Assembly (NCBI RefSeq): GCF_001294335.1
Contig: NZ_LGKG01000145.1
Coordinates: 102,064 to 166,063, forward strand
DNA length: 64,000 nt
DNA from: Streptomyces chattanoogensis
Lineage (GTDB): Bacteria > Actinomycetota > Actinomycetes > Streptomycetales > Streptomycetaceae
Reading direction: 5' to 3'
The position numbers and the translations under genes are program-made. The notes under the pieces are model-generated. The model saw nothing but the letters and a program-made list of their open reading frames with translations. It was not told where the DNA came from and did not search any database. Positions 37,453 to 46,340 of the stretch are shown piece after piece. Position 1 is the stretch's first letter. Each line of letters opens with the position of its first letter.

Positions 37453-38205
37453 CTAGGGCGTGCCGGGCGGCACCCGCAGCGCGGCCAGTACCGGCAGATG
37501 GTCGGAGGCGGCCCGCAGGTCGGCCTCCCGCACGCCCGGCAGCCCGTGCGGCACCCCGCACCCCAGCACCTCGACGCCCTCGCTCGCGAAGACGGCGTCG
37601 ATCCGCTGCCGCGGCTCATGGGGCGTGGAGGTGAACTCCCCGCCCCAGGGCTCGGCGGCCCAGCCGTCCGTCAGAGCCCCCGCCAGCCGCCGGAAGGTCC
37701 GCCCGTCCGGCCGGTCGTTGAGATCGCCGCCCGCGACCGCGTACGGCACATCCATCAGGGCCAGCCGCTCCAGCAGCAGCCCGGCCTGCCCGTAGCGTTC
37801 CGCGTCGGCGAGGCTGAGATGGCAGCTGAGCACCCCGAGCCGCGCGCCGCCGATCCGCACCACGGCGGTCGCGAAGCCCCGCTGGTGCAGGCCGGGGGTG
37901 CGCGGCAGCAGGATGTCCTCGGTGCGCTCCACATGGGCGCGCAGCGTGGAGAGGATCATCGGGCCGGCCGTCGTGCCGCCGCCGGTGACGTACACCAGCC
38001 CGGCCGCCCGGGCCAGCCGCTCGGCGGCCTTGCGCCAGCGGAAGAACCGCGGCGCCTCCTGGATCAGTACGAGATCGGGGGCGCAGGCCCGGATGACCCG
38101 GGCCAGCGCCGCCCGGTCGTCGCGCAGGGAGCGGATGTTGTAGCTGAGCACCCGGATGACGGCGGAGCCGTCGGGTTCCGTGCGGGAGTCGGGGAGCGAG
38201 ATCAC
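37453..38205 (-). CDS. Endonuclease/exonuclease/phosphatase family protein
   Basis: This 250-residue metal-dependent phosphodiesterase of the EEP fold has VLSYNIRSLR at the start, the metal glutamate in LVLIQEAPRFF, LGVLSCHLSL, the GGDLNDRPDGRTF catalytic loop and ASDHLPVLA at the C-terminus. Substrates of EEP enzymes range from DNA to sphingomyelin to inositol phosphates; none can be chosen here, although the neighbours concern lipids. I used GTG 38205 because AGAGGA lies 9 bases upstream; TTG 38244 would add 13 residues without a ribosome site. No signal peptide is visible. Confidence 0.84.
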   Translation of the reverse strand: MISLPDSRTEPDGSAVIRVLSYNIRSLRDDRAALARVIRACAPDLVLIQEAPRFFRWRKAAERLARAAGLVYVTGGGTTAGPMILSTLRAHVERTEDILLPRTPGLHQRGFATAVVRIGGARLGVLSCHLSLADAERYGQAGLLLERLALMDVPYAVAGGDLNDRPDGRTFRRLAGALTDGWAAEPWGGEFTSTPHEPRQRIDAVFASEGVEVLGCGVPHGLPGVREADLRAASDHLPVLAALRVPPGTP

Positions 38206-38249
38206 GGGGGCGGGTCCTCTCACCGGTAACGTCACGCGCGCCAAGATAG

Positions 38250-38292
38250 GGCAACGCCCGCCACTTCCCCGGGGGATGTGACGGGCGTTGCC
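38250..38292. terminator. Hairpin terminator after glkA
   Basis: Arms GGCAACGCCCG (38250-38260) and CGGGCGTTGCC (38282-38292) enclose a second small stem with a CCCC/GGGG tip. It lies directly after the glkA stop on the minus strand, with AAGATAGG before it on the plus strand reading CCTATCTT downstream of the hairpin on the glkA transcript. Confidence 0.75.
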
Positions 38293-38310
38293 GTGCGGAG
38301 CGACCGGTGT

Positions 38311-39252
38311 TCAGCCCTGGCGGGCCAGGTCCGCCGCGCCGACCAGGCCGGCCTTGCCGCCGAGCTGGGCGGCGAGGACCTGGGCGTGCGGCCGGTACTG
38401 GTTGCCGACCAGCCAGCGGCGGAAGGACTTGCGGATCGGGTCGAGGACCAGCTCGCCCTCGTCGGAGACGCCGCCGCCGACGATGAAGGCGGACGGGTCG
38501 AAGAGCGAGGCGAGGTCGGCCAGGCCCGCGCCGGCCCAGCGGGCCAGTTCACGGAACGAGTCGATGGCCACCGGGTCGCCCTGGCGGGCGGCGGCGCTGA
38601 TGTGCTTGCCCTGGATGCCGTTGGGGGTGCCGTCGCCCAGCGACAGCAGGATCCCGGCGTTCTCCGGGGTGGCGAAGGCGCGCTGCCGGGCGTAGCGCAG
38701 CAGGGCGCGGCCGGAGGCGTACTGCTCCCAGCAGCCCTGGCTGCCGCAGCCGCACAGCAGGCCGTCCGGCACCACCCGGAGGTGGCCGAACTCGGCGGCG
38801 ACGCCGAAGCGGCCGCGGCGCAGCTTGTTGCCGATGATGATGCCGCCGCCCAGGCCGGTGCCGAGGGTGATGCAGATGACGTCGCTGTGGCCCTGGCCCG
38901 CGCCGAAGCGGTACTCGCCCCAGGCCGCGGCGTTGGCGTCGTTCTCGACGACCACGGGGAGGCCGACGCGCTGCTCGACCTTGTCCTTGAGCGGCTCGTG
39001 GCGCCAGTCGATGTTGGGCGCGAAGAGAACCGTGGCCCGCTTCTCGTCGACGTAGCCGGCCGCGCCGATGCCCACGGCCTCGATCTGGTGGCCGGTGCCG
39101 ACCGTGCGGACCGCGTCCGCGATCGCCTCGGTCAGCGCGTCGGTGGCCTGCGGGGTCGGTACCTGGCACGTCTCGAGGATCGAGCCCTCTTCGTCGACCA
39201 CGCCGGCCGCGATCTTCGTGCCGCCGATGTCGACGCCGATGGTGAGTCCCAT
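38311..39252 (-). CDS. glkA: ROK-family glucokinase
   Basis: This 313-residue enzyme phosphorylates glucose with ATP. ROK family marks are the phosphate-binding IGVDIGGTKIAAG (residues 5-17), the catalytic VVENDANAAAWGE, GTGLGGGIIIG, EFGHLRVV and the zinc site CGCGSQGCWEQ. Length and sequence fit S. coelicolor GlkA, which also mediates glucose repression. ATG 39252 is chosen; the open frame extends to 39528 through low-complexity shadow sequence of the neighbouring DUF5304 gene. A dedicated terminator follows at 38250-38292. Confidence 0.94.
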   Translation of the reverse strand: MGLTIGVDIGGTKIAAGVVDEEGSILETCQVPTPQATDALTEAIADAVRTVGTGHQIEAVGIGAAGYVDEKRATVLFAPNIDWRHEPLKDKVEQRVGLPVVVENDANAAAWGEYRFGAGQGHSDVICITLGTGLGGGIIIGNKLRRGRFGVAAEFGHLRVVPDGLLCGCGSQGCWEQYASGRALLRYARQRAFATPENAGILLSLGDGTPNGIQGKHISAAARQGDPVAIDSFRELARWAGAGLADLASLFDPSAFIVGGGVSDEGELVLDPIRKSFRRWLVGNQYRPHAQVLAAQLGGKAGLVGAADLARQG

Positions 39253-39337
39253 GTGTCCCTCAGTTTTCGCTCGAACCCCGCCGGGTCCAACCGTACCGGA
39301 GGAGGAACCGCCTTCCCCTGCCGTGCGGCTGCGGGCG

Positions 39338-39823
39338 TCAGTCGAGGTCGATGCGCTCGGTGCCGGTGGGGCCGTCGTCGTCGCGCGGGTCGTCGGTGCG
39401 GCCCTCGCCGCGGGCGCCGGGGCGGCCGGCGGAGTCGTCGCGGGTCCAGCGGCGCTCACTGCTCTCGACGGCCGAGCGGTAGGCGGCGAGGAGCTCGGAA
39501 CCGGCCGCAGCGAGGTGGTCGAAGACATCGGGGTTGCGCTCGATGACCGGCTCCACCGCGGCCCTGGCCTGCCGGAACAGCTGGCCTACGGCGCCCTGCG
39601 CGGCGATCCCGCCCAGCGCGCCGGGCAGCTGGATCCCGGCGAGCTTGTCGGTGACGGCCTCGGCGAGCTTGCGCAGCTCCTCGGCGGCGCTGCCCGGCTG
39701 GGGGCCGTGCTCGCTGCGGCGGCGGCCCTGCTCCGCCGCCAGGTCCTCGGCGCAGGCCGTCTCCCAGGCATCGGCGTCGAAGCCGTCCTTGCGGTCGGCG
39801 GGGCGCTCGGTGGCATCACTCAT
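39338..39823 (-). CDS. DUF5304 family protein
   Basis: This 161-residue soluble protein begins with an acidic, Trp-containing region (GFDADAWETACAEDLAAEQ), continues with helices around EELRKLAEAVTDKLAG and GQLFRQARAAVEPVIERNPDVFDHLAAAGSELL, and ends in a disordered charged tail. This matches DUF5304, a Streptomyces-centred family of unknown function found next to the ArsA-like gene. The gene lies between the ArsA-like ATPase gene and glkA in the same orientation, with gaps of 66 and 85 bp. Confidence 0.8.
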   Translation of the reverse strand: MSDATERPADRKDGFDADAWETACAEDLAAEQGRRRSEHGPQPGSAAEELRKLAEAVTDKLAGIQLPGALGGIAAQGAVGQLFRQARAAVEPVIERNPDVFDHLAAAGSELLAAYRSAVESSERRWTRDDSAGRPGARGEGRTDDPRDDDGPTGTERIDLD

Positions 39824-39889
39824 GATGTTCTCCGTGGACTCCGGCGGGCGGGACTCACTCCCGACGTTACCCGAATGGTGGTATGGCGT

Positions 39890-41119
39890 TCAGGAACTCG
39901 GCGCGGGGCTCTTGGGCCACAGGGCGGGATCGGGCGTGAAACGGATGTCGAGGACGCCGTCGCGCAGTCCGGCGCCGGTGACCGAGCAGCGGCGCAGGGC
40001 GGAGGGCAGCGTACGGATCCGGCGGAAGGGGCCCACGGTGACGACGATTTCGTCGCCGCGGCGCACCAGGCCGAGGCCCTCCCGCCGGGCGCCGGGCAGC
40101 GGCACCCGCCACAGGAGGATGCCGTCGGCGGCGAGGCGGTCCTCGACGGTCCAGGGATCGGGGTGCGCACCGGCCCCGTCGGCCTCAGCGGCCCCACCTG
40201 CCCCGTCGGCCTCGCCTACCGGCCCGTCGATCAGCTCGTCCAGTTCCTCGACGCCCTGCGGATCGCGGCCCAGGTGCGGCACTTCGTGGACCGGCACATC
40301 GGGGAATTCCTCGCGCAGCGCCTTGAGGGCGGCCTGCTGGCTGCCGGAGAGGGCGGCGAGGAAGGGGTCGGCGGAGCCGGTGGGCAGCAGCCGGTTGACG
40401 AGGAGGGCGTCGGTGCGGCGGCCGTGCAGGGCGAGCCCGGCGCGCAGCTCGCGCAGACCGGCGGCGGCGACCGGGCCGGCGTCGGTGACCAGACGTACGG
40501 AGGTGCCGGGGGCGTCGATCACCCGCTGGACGGCGGCGAGTTCGCGCTCCCAGCGGTCGGCGGCCTCGTACAGCTTCTGGGCCGGCATCGGGACGCCGGC
40601 GAGCTGGGCGAGGACCGGGCGCAGCGCGCGGGCGGCCTGGCGTTCGGGCGGCAGCAGGCGGCGCAGATAGCGGCGGACCTGGGCGGGCAGCGCGAGCAGC
40701 CGGATCGTTTCGCCGGCCGGCGGCATGTCGACGACGAGCAGGTCCCAGGCGTCCGAGGCGTGTTCGGCGCGCAGGGCGTGCAGCAGCGCGAAGGCCTCGG
40801 AGCCGGGGAGCTCGGTGAGTTCGTCCTCGTCGAGGGGGGCCGCGCCGAGCAGATCGAGGGCGGCGCCGGCGCGTTCCTGGAAGGCGAGGAACTCCTGGCG
40901 GAAGCGGTCGCCGGAGTCGATCCGGCGGGCGTGCAGGCCGGGGGCTATCGGAGTCGTGGCATCCGCACCGAGACGCGAGCACAGCACCGCTTCCGGAGCA
41001 CTGCTCCCGGTCGTGAGCAGCAGTACGCGTTCGCCCCGCCGGGCGCCGGCCAGGGCGGTCGCGGCGGCGAGCGTGCTGCGGCCCGCGCCGCCGGGCCCCG
41101 TGACGAGAACGGTCCGCAC
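39890..41119 (-). CDS. ArsA/Get3-like ATPase with atypical P-loop
   Basis: This 409-residue protein has the deviant-Walker ATPase fold of ArsA/Get3. The N-terminal loop is LVTGPGGAGRSTLAAATALA, where the canonical P-loop lysine is arginine. The switch-like segment VVDMPPAGETIRLL corresponds to DTAPTGHTLRLL of Get3, and VLLVNRLLPTGS follows. A C-terminal small beta domain (IVVTVGPFRRIRTLP) resembles the ArsA HSP20-like domain. It is encoded 2 bp after the SRPBCC gene, so the two are translationally linked, as in M. tuberculosis Rv2184c-Rv2185c. There are no arsenic genes nearby, so arsenite transport is unlikely. Confidence 0.85.
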   Translation of the reverse strand: MRTVLVTGPGGAGRSTLAAATALAGARRGERVLLLTTGSSAPEAVLCSRLGADATTPIAPGLHARRIDSGDRFRQEFLAFQERAGAALDLLGAAPLDEDELTELPGSEAFALLHALRAEHASDAWDLLVVDMPPAGETIRLLALPAQVRRYLRRLLPPERQAARALRPVLAQLAGVPMPAQKLYEAADRWERELAAVQRVIDAPGTSVRLVTDAGPVAAAGLRELRAGLALHGRRTDALLVNRLLPTGSADPFLAALSGSQQAALKALREEFPDVPVHEVPHLGRDPQGVEELDELIDGPVGEADGAGGAAEADGAGAHPDPWTVEDRLAADGILLWRVPLPGARREGLGLVRRGDEIVVTVGPFRRIRTLPSALRRCSVTGAGLRDGVLDIRFTPDPALWPKSPAPSS

Positions 41120-41121
41120 GC

Positions 41122-41622
41122 TCAGAGCTTCTTGCCCTCGTCGGCGGACCCCTCGGAACCCCCGGAGGCCCCCTGGTCCGCGGGGCCGCTCTCCACCCGC
41201 TTCTTCAGCCCGGCCAGCGCCCGGTCGATGATGACCTTCTCCGCCTTGCGCTTGATCATCCCGAGCATCGGGATCTTCACATCGACGGTCAGCTGGTACG
41301 TCACCTTGGTGGCGGCGCCGCCCCGCTCCGCGGCCAGCCGGTAGGAACCGTCCAGCGCCCGCAGCATCTGCGACCTGACCAGCGACCAGCTGACCTCGTT
41401 CTCACCGGTCCAGGTGTACGCGAGGGTGTGGTCGTCCTTGATCGCCCCGGCGTCCAGCAGCAGCCGCACCTGCTCGGCGCGGCCCCGCTCGTCCTTGGCC
41501 AGCACCTCCGCCTCCTTGACCTCTCCGGTCCACTCCGGATAGCGGTCAAAGTCGGCGATCACGGACATCACTTCGGCGGGCGCCGCCTCGATCGTGATGC
41601 TTGAGCTGGTGTGTTCGGCCAT
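41122..41622 (-). CDS. SRPBCC (START-like) family protein
   Basis: This 166-residue protein has the polyketide cyclase/dehydrase-type START fold: SITIEAAPAEVMSVIADFDRYPEWTGEVKEAEV at the start, a beta-sheet region, and a C-terminal helix (IKRKAEKVIIDRALAGLKKRVE) closing a hydrophobic pocket. Such proteins bind lipids or other hydrophobic ligands. It is the upstream partner of the ArsA-like ATPase (2-bp gap). The same pair occurs in mycobacteria, where the SRPBCC protein is TB16.3. ATG 41622 is followed by typical family sequence, and no alternative is needed. Confidence 0.87.
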   Translation of the reverse strand: MAEHTSSSITIEAAPAEVMSVIADFDRYPEWTGEVKEAEVLAKDERGRAEQVRLLLDAGAIKDDHTLAYTWTGENEVSWSLVRSQMLRALDGSYRLAAERGGAATKVTYQLTVDVKIPMLGMIKRKAEKVIIDRALAGLKKRVESGPADQGASGGSEGSADEGKKL

Positions 41623-41794
41623 CGCCGTGACTCCTCCATGCCATTTACATGCCGATTCGTGCCGGTCCGCCAAGCCGGTCCGCCGACTCGCGTCAAGCTC
41701 GTAAAGCTCGTCAAACTCCGTGTCTCTGCTGCTGAAGGCTACCGCGCGGGCGACGGCCGCCGGACGCGCGGCCGGGCGGAGACCGCCGCCGGGC

Positions 41795-42571
41795 TCACCA
41801 CTGAAGGACGTACGGCGTCCCGGTGGCGTTGAAGTGCCCGACGTTGATGCACTCGGTGGCGCCGATCCGCATCCGGCGGGCCAGCGGCTGATGCACATGC
41901 CCGAAGAGGGAGTAGCGCGGCCGGGTCCGGCGGATCGCCTCCAGCAGCGCCGAACTCCCCCGCTCGAAACGGCGCGCGACCGTGTCGTAGCACAGCTCGG
42001 GAACGTCCGGCGGGATGTGCGTGCACAGCACGTCCACCTCCCCCACCGCCTCGATCTTGGCGGCGTACTCCTCGTCCCCGATCTCGTAGGGGGTGCGCAT
42101 GGGAGTCGTCAGTCCGCCCCCGACGAATCCGAAGACCCGCCCCCCGATCTCGGCCCGCTGCCCGTCGAGCACCGTGACGCCGGGTCCGGCGTACTCCGGC
42201 CACAGCCGCGGGATGTCCACATTTCCGTATGTGGCATACGTCGGCGCCGGAAAAGCGGCGAACAACTCGGCGTATTGTTTGCGCACCGCCTCCTCGATGA
42301 CCGATTCCCGGCTGCGACCGGTCCGGTCCAGCTCTCCCCAGAGCCGACGGCCGAGGGCACGGGCCTCCTCGAACCGGCGGGCGGTGCGCAGTTCGACCAG
42401 GGTGCGGGCGTTCCCGGCGCCGAACAGCTCGGGAAAGATGCCGCGCGAATGATCGGCGTAATCAAGGAAAAGGACCAGGTCACCGAGACAGACCACGGCA
42501 TCGGCACCGTCGCCCGCGGCGGCCAGGCCGCGGCTGTTGCCATGGACGTCACTGACCACATGCACACGCAT
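41795..42571 (-). CDS. Calcineurin-like metallophosphoesterase
   Basis: This 258-residue cytoplasmic phosphoesterase has the five classic metal blocks in order: VVSDVHGNS, VCLGDLV, TYGNVDIP, VLCTHIPPD and FGHVHQPLA. The overall pattern is of the actinobacterial group sometimes labelled metallophosphoesterase family protein, with a helical insert (residues 65-110). The substrate is unknown. The 172 bp between it and the SRPBCC gene hold no recognised gene. It is divergent from the acyl-CoA synthetase gene across 296 bp. Confidence 0.87.
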   Translation of the reverse strand: MRVHVVSDVHGNSRGLAAAGDGADAVVCLGDLVLFLDYADHSRGIFPELFGAGNARTLVELRTARRFEEARALGRRLWGELDRTGRSRESVIEEAVRKQYAELFAAFPAPTYATYGNVDIPRLWPEYAGPGVTVLDGQRAEIGGRVFGFVGGGLTTPMRTPYEIGDEEYAAKIEAVGEVDVLCTHIPPDVPELCYDTVARRFERGSSALLEAIRRTRPRYSLFGHVHQPLARRMRIGATECINVGHFNATGTPYVLQW

Positions 42572-42762
42572 GGCGCCACCCTAAGCGCCCGGGGCAGCCG
42601 CCGGGAGAGCGCCCGCGACCTGGGGAGACGGCCCGGGGTTACTTCCGGGTCGGTGCGCCGCTGGTCTACTCTGCGCGGAGCAGTCCCATGGCGTGTCTTC
42701 ACGTTTGTGCAATGTGTGTGACGCATCAAACATCTGGGCGCGACCCCCTATCCCAAAAGCAA

Positions 42763-42774
42763 TACCGGTGGGTA
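42763..42774. promoter_or_regulatory. TACC-N4-GGTA half-palindrome before the acyl-CoA synthetase gene
   Basis: TACCGGTGGGTA lies about 95 bp upstream of the TTG start in the 296-bp gap between divergent genes. The inverted TACC/GGTA tetramers could be an operator of a fatty-acid regulator, but short matches of this kind occur often. The rest of the gap shows nothing definite except the GAGGAG ribosome site. Confidence 0.25.
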
Positions 42775-42867
42775 ACGTCCGGGCAGTCCAATCCCCCCGC
42801 ATGATCATGGACCGCAACCGGTGTACACACAGCGTCGTGGCGCCGGCGCCAATGAGGAGCAGCAACC

Positions 42868-44664
42868 TTGCGCGAGTTCAGCCTTCCGGCCCTGTACGAG
42901 GTCCCTGCGGACGGCAATCTGACGGATCTCATCCGCCGAAATGCCGCGCAGCACCCGGATGTTGCCGTTATTGGACGCAAGGTGAACGGCGCGTGGCAGG
43001 ACGTCACCGCCACCGCCTTCCTCGCCGAGGTCCGCGCCGTGGCCAAGGGCCTGATGGCCTCCGGCGTCGAGCCCGGCGACCGGGTCGGTCTGATGTCGCG
43101 CACCCGCTACGAGTGGACGCTGCTGGACTTCGCGATCTGGAGCGCCGGCGCGATCACGGTCCCGGTGTACGAGACCAGCTCCGCCGAGCAGATCCAGTGG
43201 ATACTCGGCGACTCGGGCGCGGTCGCCTGCCTGGTGGAGAGCCCCGCGCACGAGGCCACCGTGGAGTCCGTACGCGACCGGCTCCCGGACCTGGAGAACA
43301 TCTGGCAGATCGAGCGGGACGCGATCGCCCGGCTGCGGGCCGCGGGCGCCGGCATCACCGACGAGCAGGTCGACGAGCGCAGCGCGCTGGCCAACGCGGA
43401 CGCGCCCGCCACCATCGTCTACACCTCCGGCACCACCGGCCGCCCCAAGGGCTGTGTGCTCAGCCACCGCAGCTTCTTCGCCGAGTGCGGCAACATCGTC
43501 GAGCGCCTGCGCCCCCTCTTCCGCACGGGCGAGGCCTCCGTCCTCCTCTTCCTGCCCGTGGCCCATGTCTTCGGCCGCATGGTGCAGGTCGCGTCGCTGA
43601 TGGCCCCGATCCGGCTCGGCCACGCCCCCGACATCAAGCACCTCACCGACGACCTGGCGTCCTTCCGCCCGACCATGATCCTGGGCGTCCCCCGCGTCTT
43701 CGAGAAGGTCTACAACTCGGCGCGCGCCAAGGCGCAGGCCGACGGCAAGGGCAAGATCTTCGACAAGGCGGCCGACACGGCCATCGAGTACAGCCGCGCG
43801 CTGGACAGCGCGGGCGGCCCCGCCCTCCGCCTCAAGATCAAGTACAAGGTCTTCGACCGCCTCGTCTACGGCAAGCTGCGCGCCGTCCTCGGCGGCCGCG
43901 CCACGCACGCCATCTCGGGCGGCGCCCCGCTCGGCGAGCGCCTGGGCCACTTCTACCGCGGCATCGGCTTCACCGCCCTGGAGGGCTACGGCCTGACGGA
44001 GACCTGTGCGGCCACCGCCTTCAACCCCTGGGACCGCCAGAAGATCGGCACCGTCGGCCAGCCGCTGCCCGGCTCCGTCGTCCGGATCGCCGACGACGGC
44101 GAGGTCCTGCTGCACGGCGAGCACCTCTTCACCGCCTACTGGAACAACCCCTCGGCCACCGAAGAGGCCCTCTCCGACGGCTGGTTCCACACCGGCGACA
44201 TCGGCACCCTGGACGAGGACGGCTACCTCGCCATCACCGGCCGCAAGAAGGAGATCCTGGTCACCGCGGGCGGCAAGAACGTCGCCCCGGCGGTCATCGA
44301 GGACCGTATCCGCGCCCACGCCCTGATCGCCGAATGCATGGTCGTCGGCGACGGCCGCCCCTTCATCGGCGCCCTGATCACCCTCGACGAGGAATTCCTC
44401 CCCCGCTGGGCCGAGGAACACGGCCACCCCGCCGATATCGCCCCCGCCGACATCGCCAAGGACCCCGAACTGCTGGCCGCCGTCCAGCGGGCCGTCGACG
44501 ACGGCAACGCCGCCGTGTCCAAGGCCGAGTCGGTGCGGAAGTTCCGTATCCTCCCGACCCAGTTCACGGAGGAGTCGGGGCATGTGACGCCGTCGCTGAA
44601 GCTGAAGCGGAATGTTGTGGCGAAAGACTTCTCCGAGGAAATCGAAGCGATTTACCGGGGGTAG
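42868..44664 (+). CDS. Long-chain fatty-acyl-CoA synthetase (AMP-dependent)
   Basis: This 598-residue enzyme of the ANL superfamily activates long-chain fatty acids through acyl-adenylates. It shows P-loop TIVYTSGTTGRPKGCV (about residues 190-205), the LPVAHVFGRM and GVPRVFEKV segments, YGLTET, the WFHTGDIG motif with aspartate and the ITGRKKEILVTAGGKNV hinge and catalytic lysine region. The sequence resembles mycobacterial FadD15, and Rv2187 has the same neighbourhood. TTG 42868 is preceded by GAGGAG about 10 bases upstream. Repeat copy B starts a few bases after the stop. Confidence 0.93.
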   Translation: MREFSLPALYEVPADGNLTDLIRRNAAQHPDVAVIGRKVNGAWQDVTATAFLAEVRAVAKGLMASGVEPGDRVGLMSRTRYEWTLLDFAIWSAGAITVPVYETSSAEQIQWILGDSGAVACLVESPAHEATVESVRDRLPDLENIWQIERDAIARLRAAGAGITDEQVDERSALANADAPATIVYTSGTTGRPKGCVLSHRSFFAECGNIVERLRPLFRTGEASVLLFLPVAHVFGRMVQVASLMAPIRLGHAPDIKHLTDDLASFRPTMILGVPRVFEKVYNSARAKAQADGKGKIFDKAADTAIEYSRALDSAGGPALRLKIKYKVFDRLVYGKLRAVLGGRATHAISGGAPLGERLGHFYRGIGFTALEGYGLTETCAATAFNPWDRQKIGTVGQPLPGSVVRIADDGEVLLHGEHLFTAYWNNPSATEEALSDGWFHTGDIGTLDEDGYLAITGRKKEILVTAGGKNVAPAVIEDRIRAHALIAECMVVGDGRPFIGALITLDEEFLPRWAEEHGHPADIAPADIAKDPELLAAVQRAVDDGNAAVSKAESVRKFRILPTQFTEESGHVTPSLKLKRNVVAKDFSEEIEAIYRG

Positions 44665-44669
44665 TTTCT

Positions 44670-45094
44670 CCGTACGTTTTCGGCTTTCCCGCCGTGGGGG
44701 TTGTTCGCCGTTGCCGGTCCGCTGCGCTTTGCCTGGGCCGTACGTTTTCGGCTTTCCCGCCGTAGGGGTTGTTCGCCGTTGCGCCTGCGGCGGGCTGGTT
44801 GCCGCTGCCGGGGCTGTTCGGCAGCGGCACCGGGCTTACACGGCTCCGCCGCTACAGCCCGGCACCTCCCCGTTGAGGGTGGGAGAAGACCGGTGGGGGT
44901 GCCCGTAAGCCCGTACGCGCGCGCAGTGAATACTCCTCGCTCGCCCCCACCGGCCTGTTCACCCCCCACCGTCGGGAGGGGACGGACCGCAGGACGGAGT
45001 CCGGAGGGCCGGCACCGCGGCCGACAAACAACCCCCGCCCACCGCCAGGCGAACCCAGAGAAACCCCTACGGCGGGACGGCCGACAACGTACGG
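44670..45094. repeat. Dispersed repeat copy B, about 425 bp, inverted relative to A
   Basis: Most of the gap between the convergent acyl-CoA synthetase and glycosyltransferase genes is one repeat. A complete unit runs from about 44715 to 45094; its ends, CCGTACGTTTTCGGCTTTCC (44738) and the complementary terminus at 45062-45094, are inverted repeats. The 62-bp core is at 44964-45025 in reverse orientation compared with copies A and C. The left end is partly duplicated (44670-44716 repeats the 44738-44790 sequence). The right end touches the glycosyltransferase stop codon. No gene is visible in it. Confidence 0.85.
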
Positions 45095-46237
45095 CTACAG
45101 CAGCGCCCGCAGCCGCTCGGCGAGGCGGTCCCAGCGCCACTTCTCCTCCACCCAGGCGCGCCCCCGCGCGCCCATCCGGCTGCGCAGGGCCGGGTCCTCG
45201 AGGAGGGTGATGAGGCGTTCGGCCGTGGGGGTGGGGGAACCGCCGGGGACCACCCAGCCGGTCTCGCCGTCGAGAACGGCGTCGGGTGCGCCGCCGGAGT
45301 CACCCGCGACAACGGGGAGACCCGTGGCGGACGCCTCGAGGTAGACGATGCCGAGGCCTTCGACGTCGAGGCCGCCGCGGCGGGTGCGGCAGGGCATGGC
45401 GAAGACGTCGCCGGCGCCGAAGTGAGCCGGGAGCTCCTCCCACGGGACGGCGCCGGTGAAGCGTACGGAGTCGGCGACGCCGTGGCGCAGGGCGAGGGCG
45501 TGGAGGTCCTTCTCGTAGGGGCCGCCGCCGACGATCAGCAGGACGGCGTCGGGGACCGCGGCCAGGACGGCGGGCATGGCCTCGATGAGGGTGTCCTGGC
45601 CCTTGCGGGGGACGAGACGGGAGACGCAGACCACCACCGGGCGGTCGGCCAGGCCGAGGCGGGCGCGTACGGCGTCGCCGCCGGAGGCGGGGTGGAAGGT
45701 CTTCTCGTCGACGCCGGGCGGGAGTTGGACCATCCGGGCGGCGGCCTCGGGGGTCAGCGCGGCGGCGATCCGGGAGCGGGTGTACTCGCCGAGGAAGGTG
45801 AGCGTGTCGGTGCCCTCGCCGATGCGCCGGAGGAGCCGCCGGGCTGCGGGGAGCTGGGCCCAGCCCGCCTCATGGCCGTGGGTGGTCGCCACGATGCGCC
45901 GGGCGCCGGCGGCGCGGAGCGCGGGCGCCATCAGGCCGAGGGGTGCGGCGGCGCCGAACCAGACGGAGGAGCAGCCGTGTTCGCGGAGGAGGGCGGTGGC
46001 GCGGCGGGTCACCCGCGGCGTCGGCAGGAGCATCGTCGTACGGTCCCGGACCACCGTGAACGGCTGCTCGGCGTCGAAGGCGGCGGTGGCCGCGCGACCC
46101 TCCTCGGTGCGCTTCCAGGTGGAGGCGTAGACGACGACCTGGGTGGGGTCCAGCCGCAGCGCCATGCTGTGCAGGAAGGCCTGGATGCCGCCGGGCCGGG
46201 GCGGGAAGTCGTTCGTGACGATCAGGGTCTTGTGCAC
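45095..46237 (-). CDS. GT4 glycosyltransferase, PimB'-like mannosyltransferase
   Basis: This 380-residue GT-B enzyme has an N-terminal TLIVTNDFPPRPGGIQ acceptor-domain loop, a WFGAAAPLGLMA region, and a C-terminal donor domain with CVSRLVPRKGQDTLIEA and the EGLGIVYLEASA glutamate motif. The pattern, length and position beside fadD-like and NlpC/P60 genes match mycobacterial PimB' (Rv2188c), which adds the second mannose to phosphatidylinositol; that substrate is inferred by synteny. GTG 46237 gives the family start (HKTLIVTNDFPP). The stop directly abuts repeat copy B. Confidence 0.85.
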   Translation of the reverse strand: MHKTLIVTNDFPPRPGGIQAFLHSMALRLDPTQVVVYASTWKRTEEGRAATAAFDAEQPFTVVRDRTTMLLPTPRVTRRATALLREHGCSSVWFGAAAPLGLMAPALRAAGARRIVATTHGHEAGWAQLPAARRLLRRIGEGTDTLTFLGEYTRSRIAAALTPEAAARMVQLPPGVDEKTFHPASGGDAVRARLGLADRPVVVCVSRLVPRKGQDTLIEAMPAVLAAVPDAVLLIVGGGPYEKDLHALALRHGVADSVRFTGAVPWEELPAHFGAGDVFAMPCRTRRGGLDVEGLGIVYLEASATGLPVVAGDSGGAPDAVLDGETGWVVPGGSPTPTAERLITLLEDPALRSRMGARGRAWVEEKWRWDRLAERLRALL

Positions 46238-46340
46238 GGTGGTCTTTCGACAGGGGTTGCGGGCCGGTCCCGGCCGACAGTACCCGGTCGGCGACCGGCG
46301 CCGAGCGCCCCTGCCGGGCGGGGATCCGCCCGCGGCCCCC

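Noticed and set aside
39890..41119. Arsenite efflux ATPase annotation for the ArsA-like gene
   Set aside because: No arsB, arsD or arsR is present, and the synteny is with mycobacterial non-arsenic loci.
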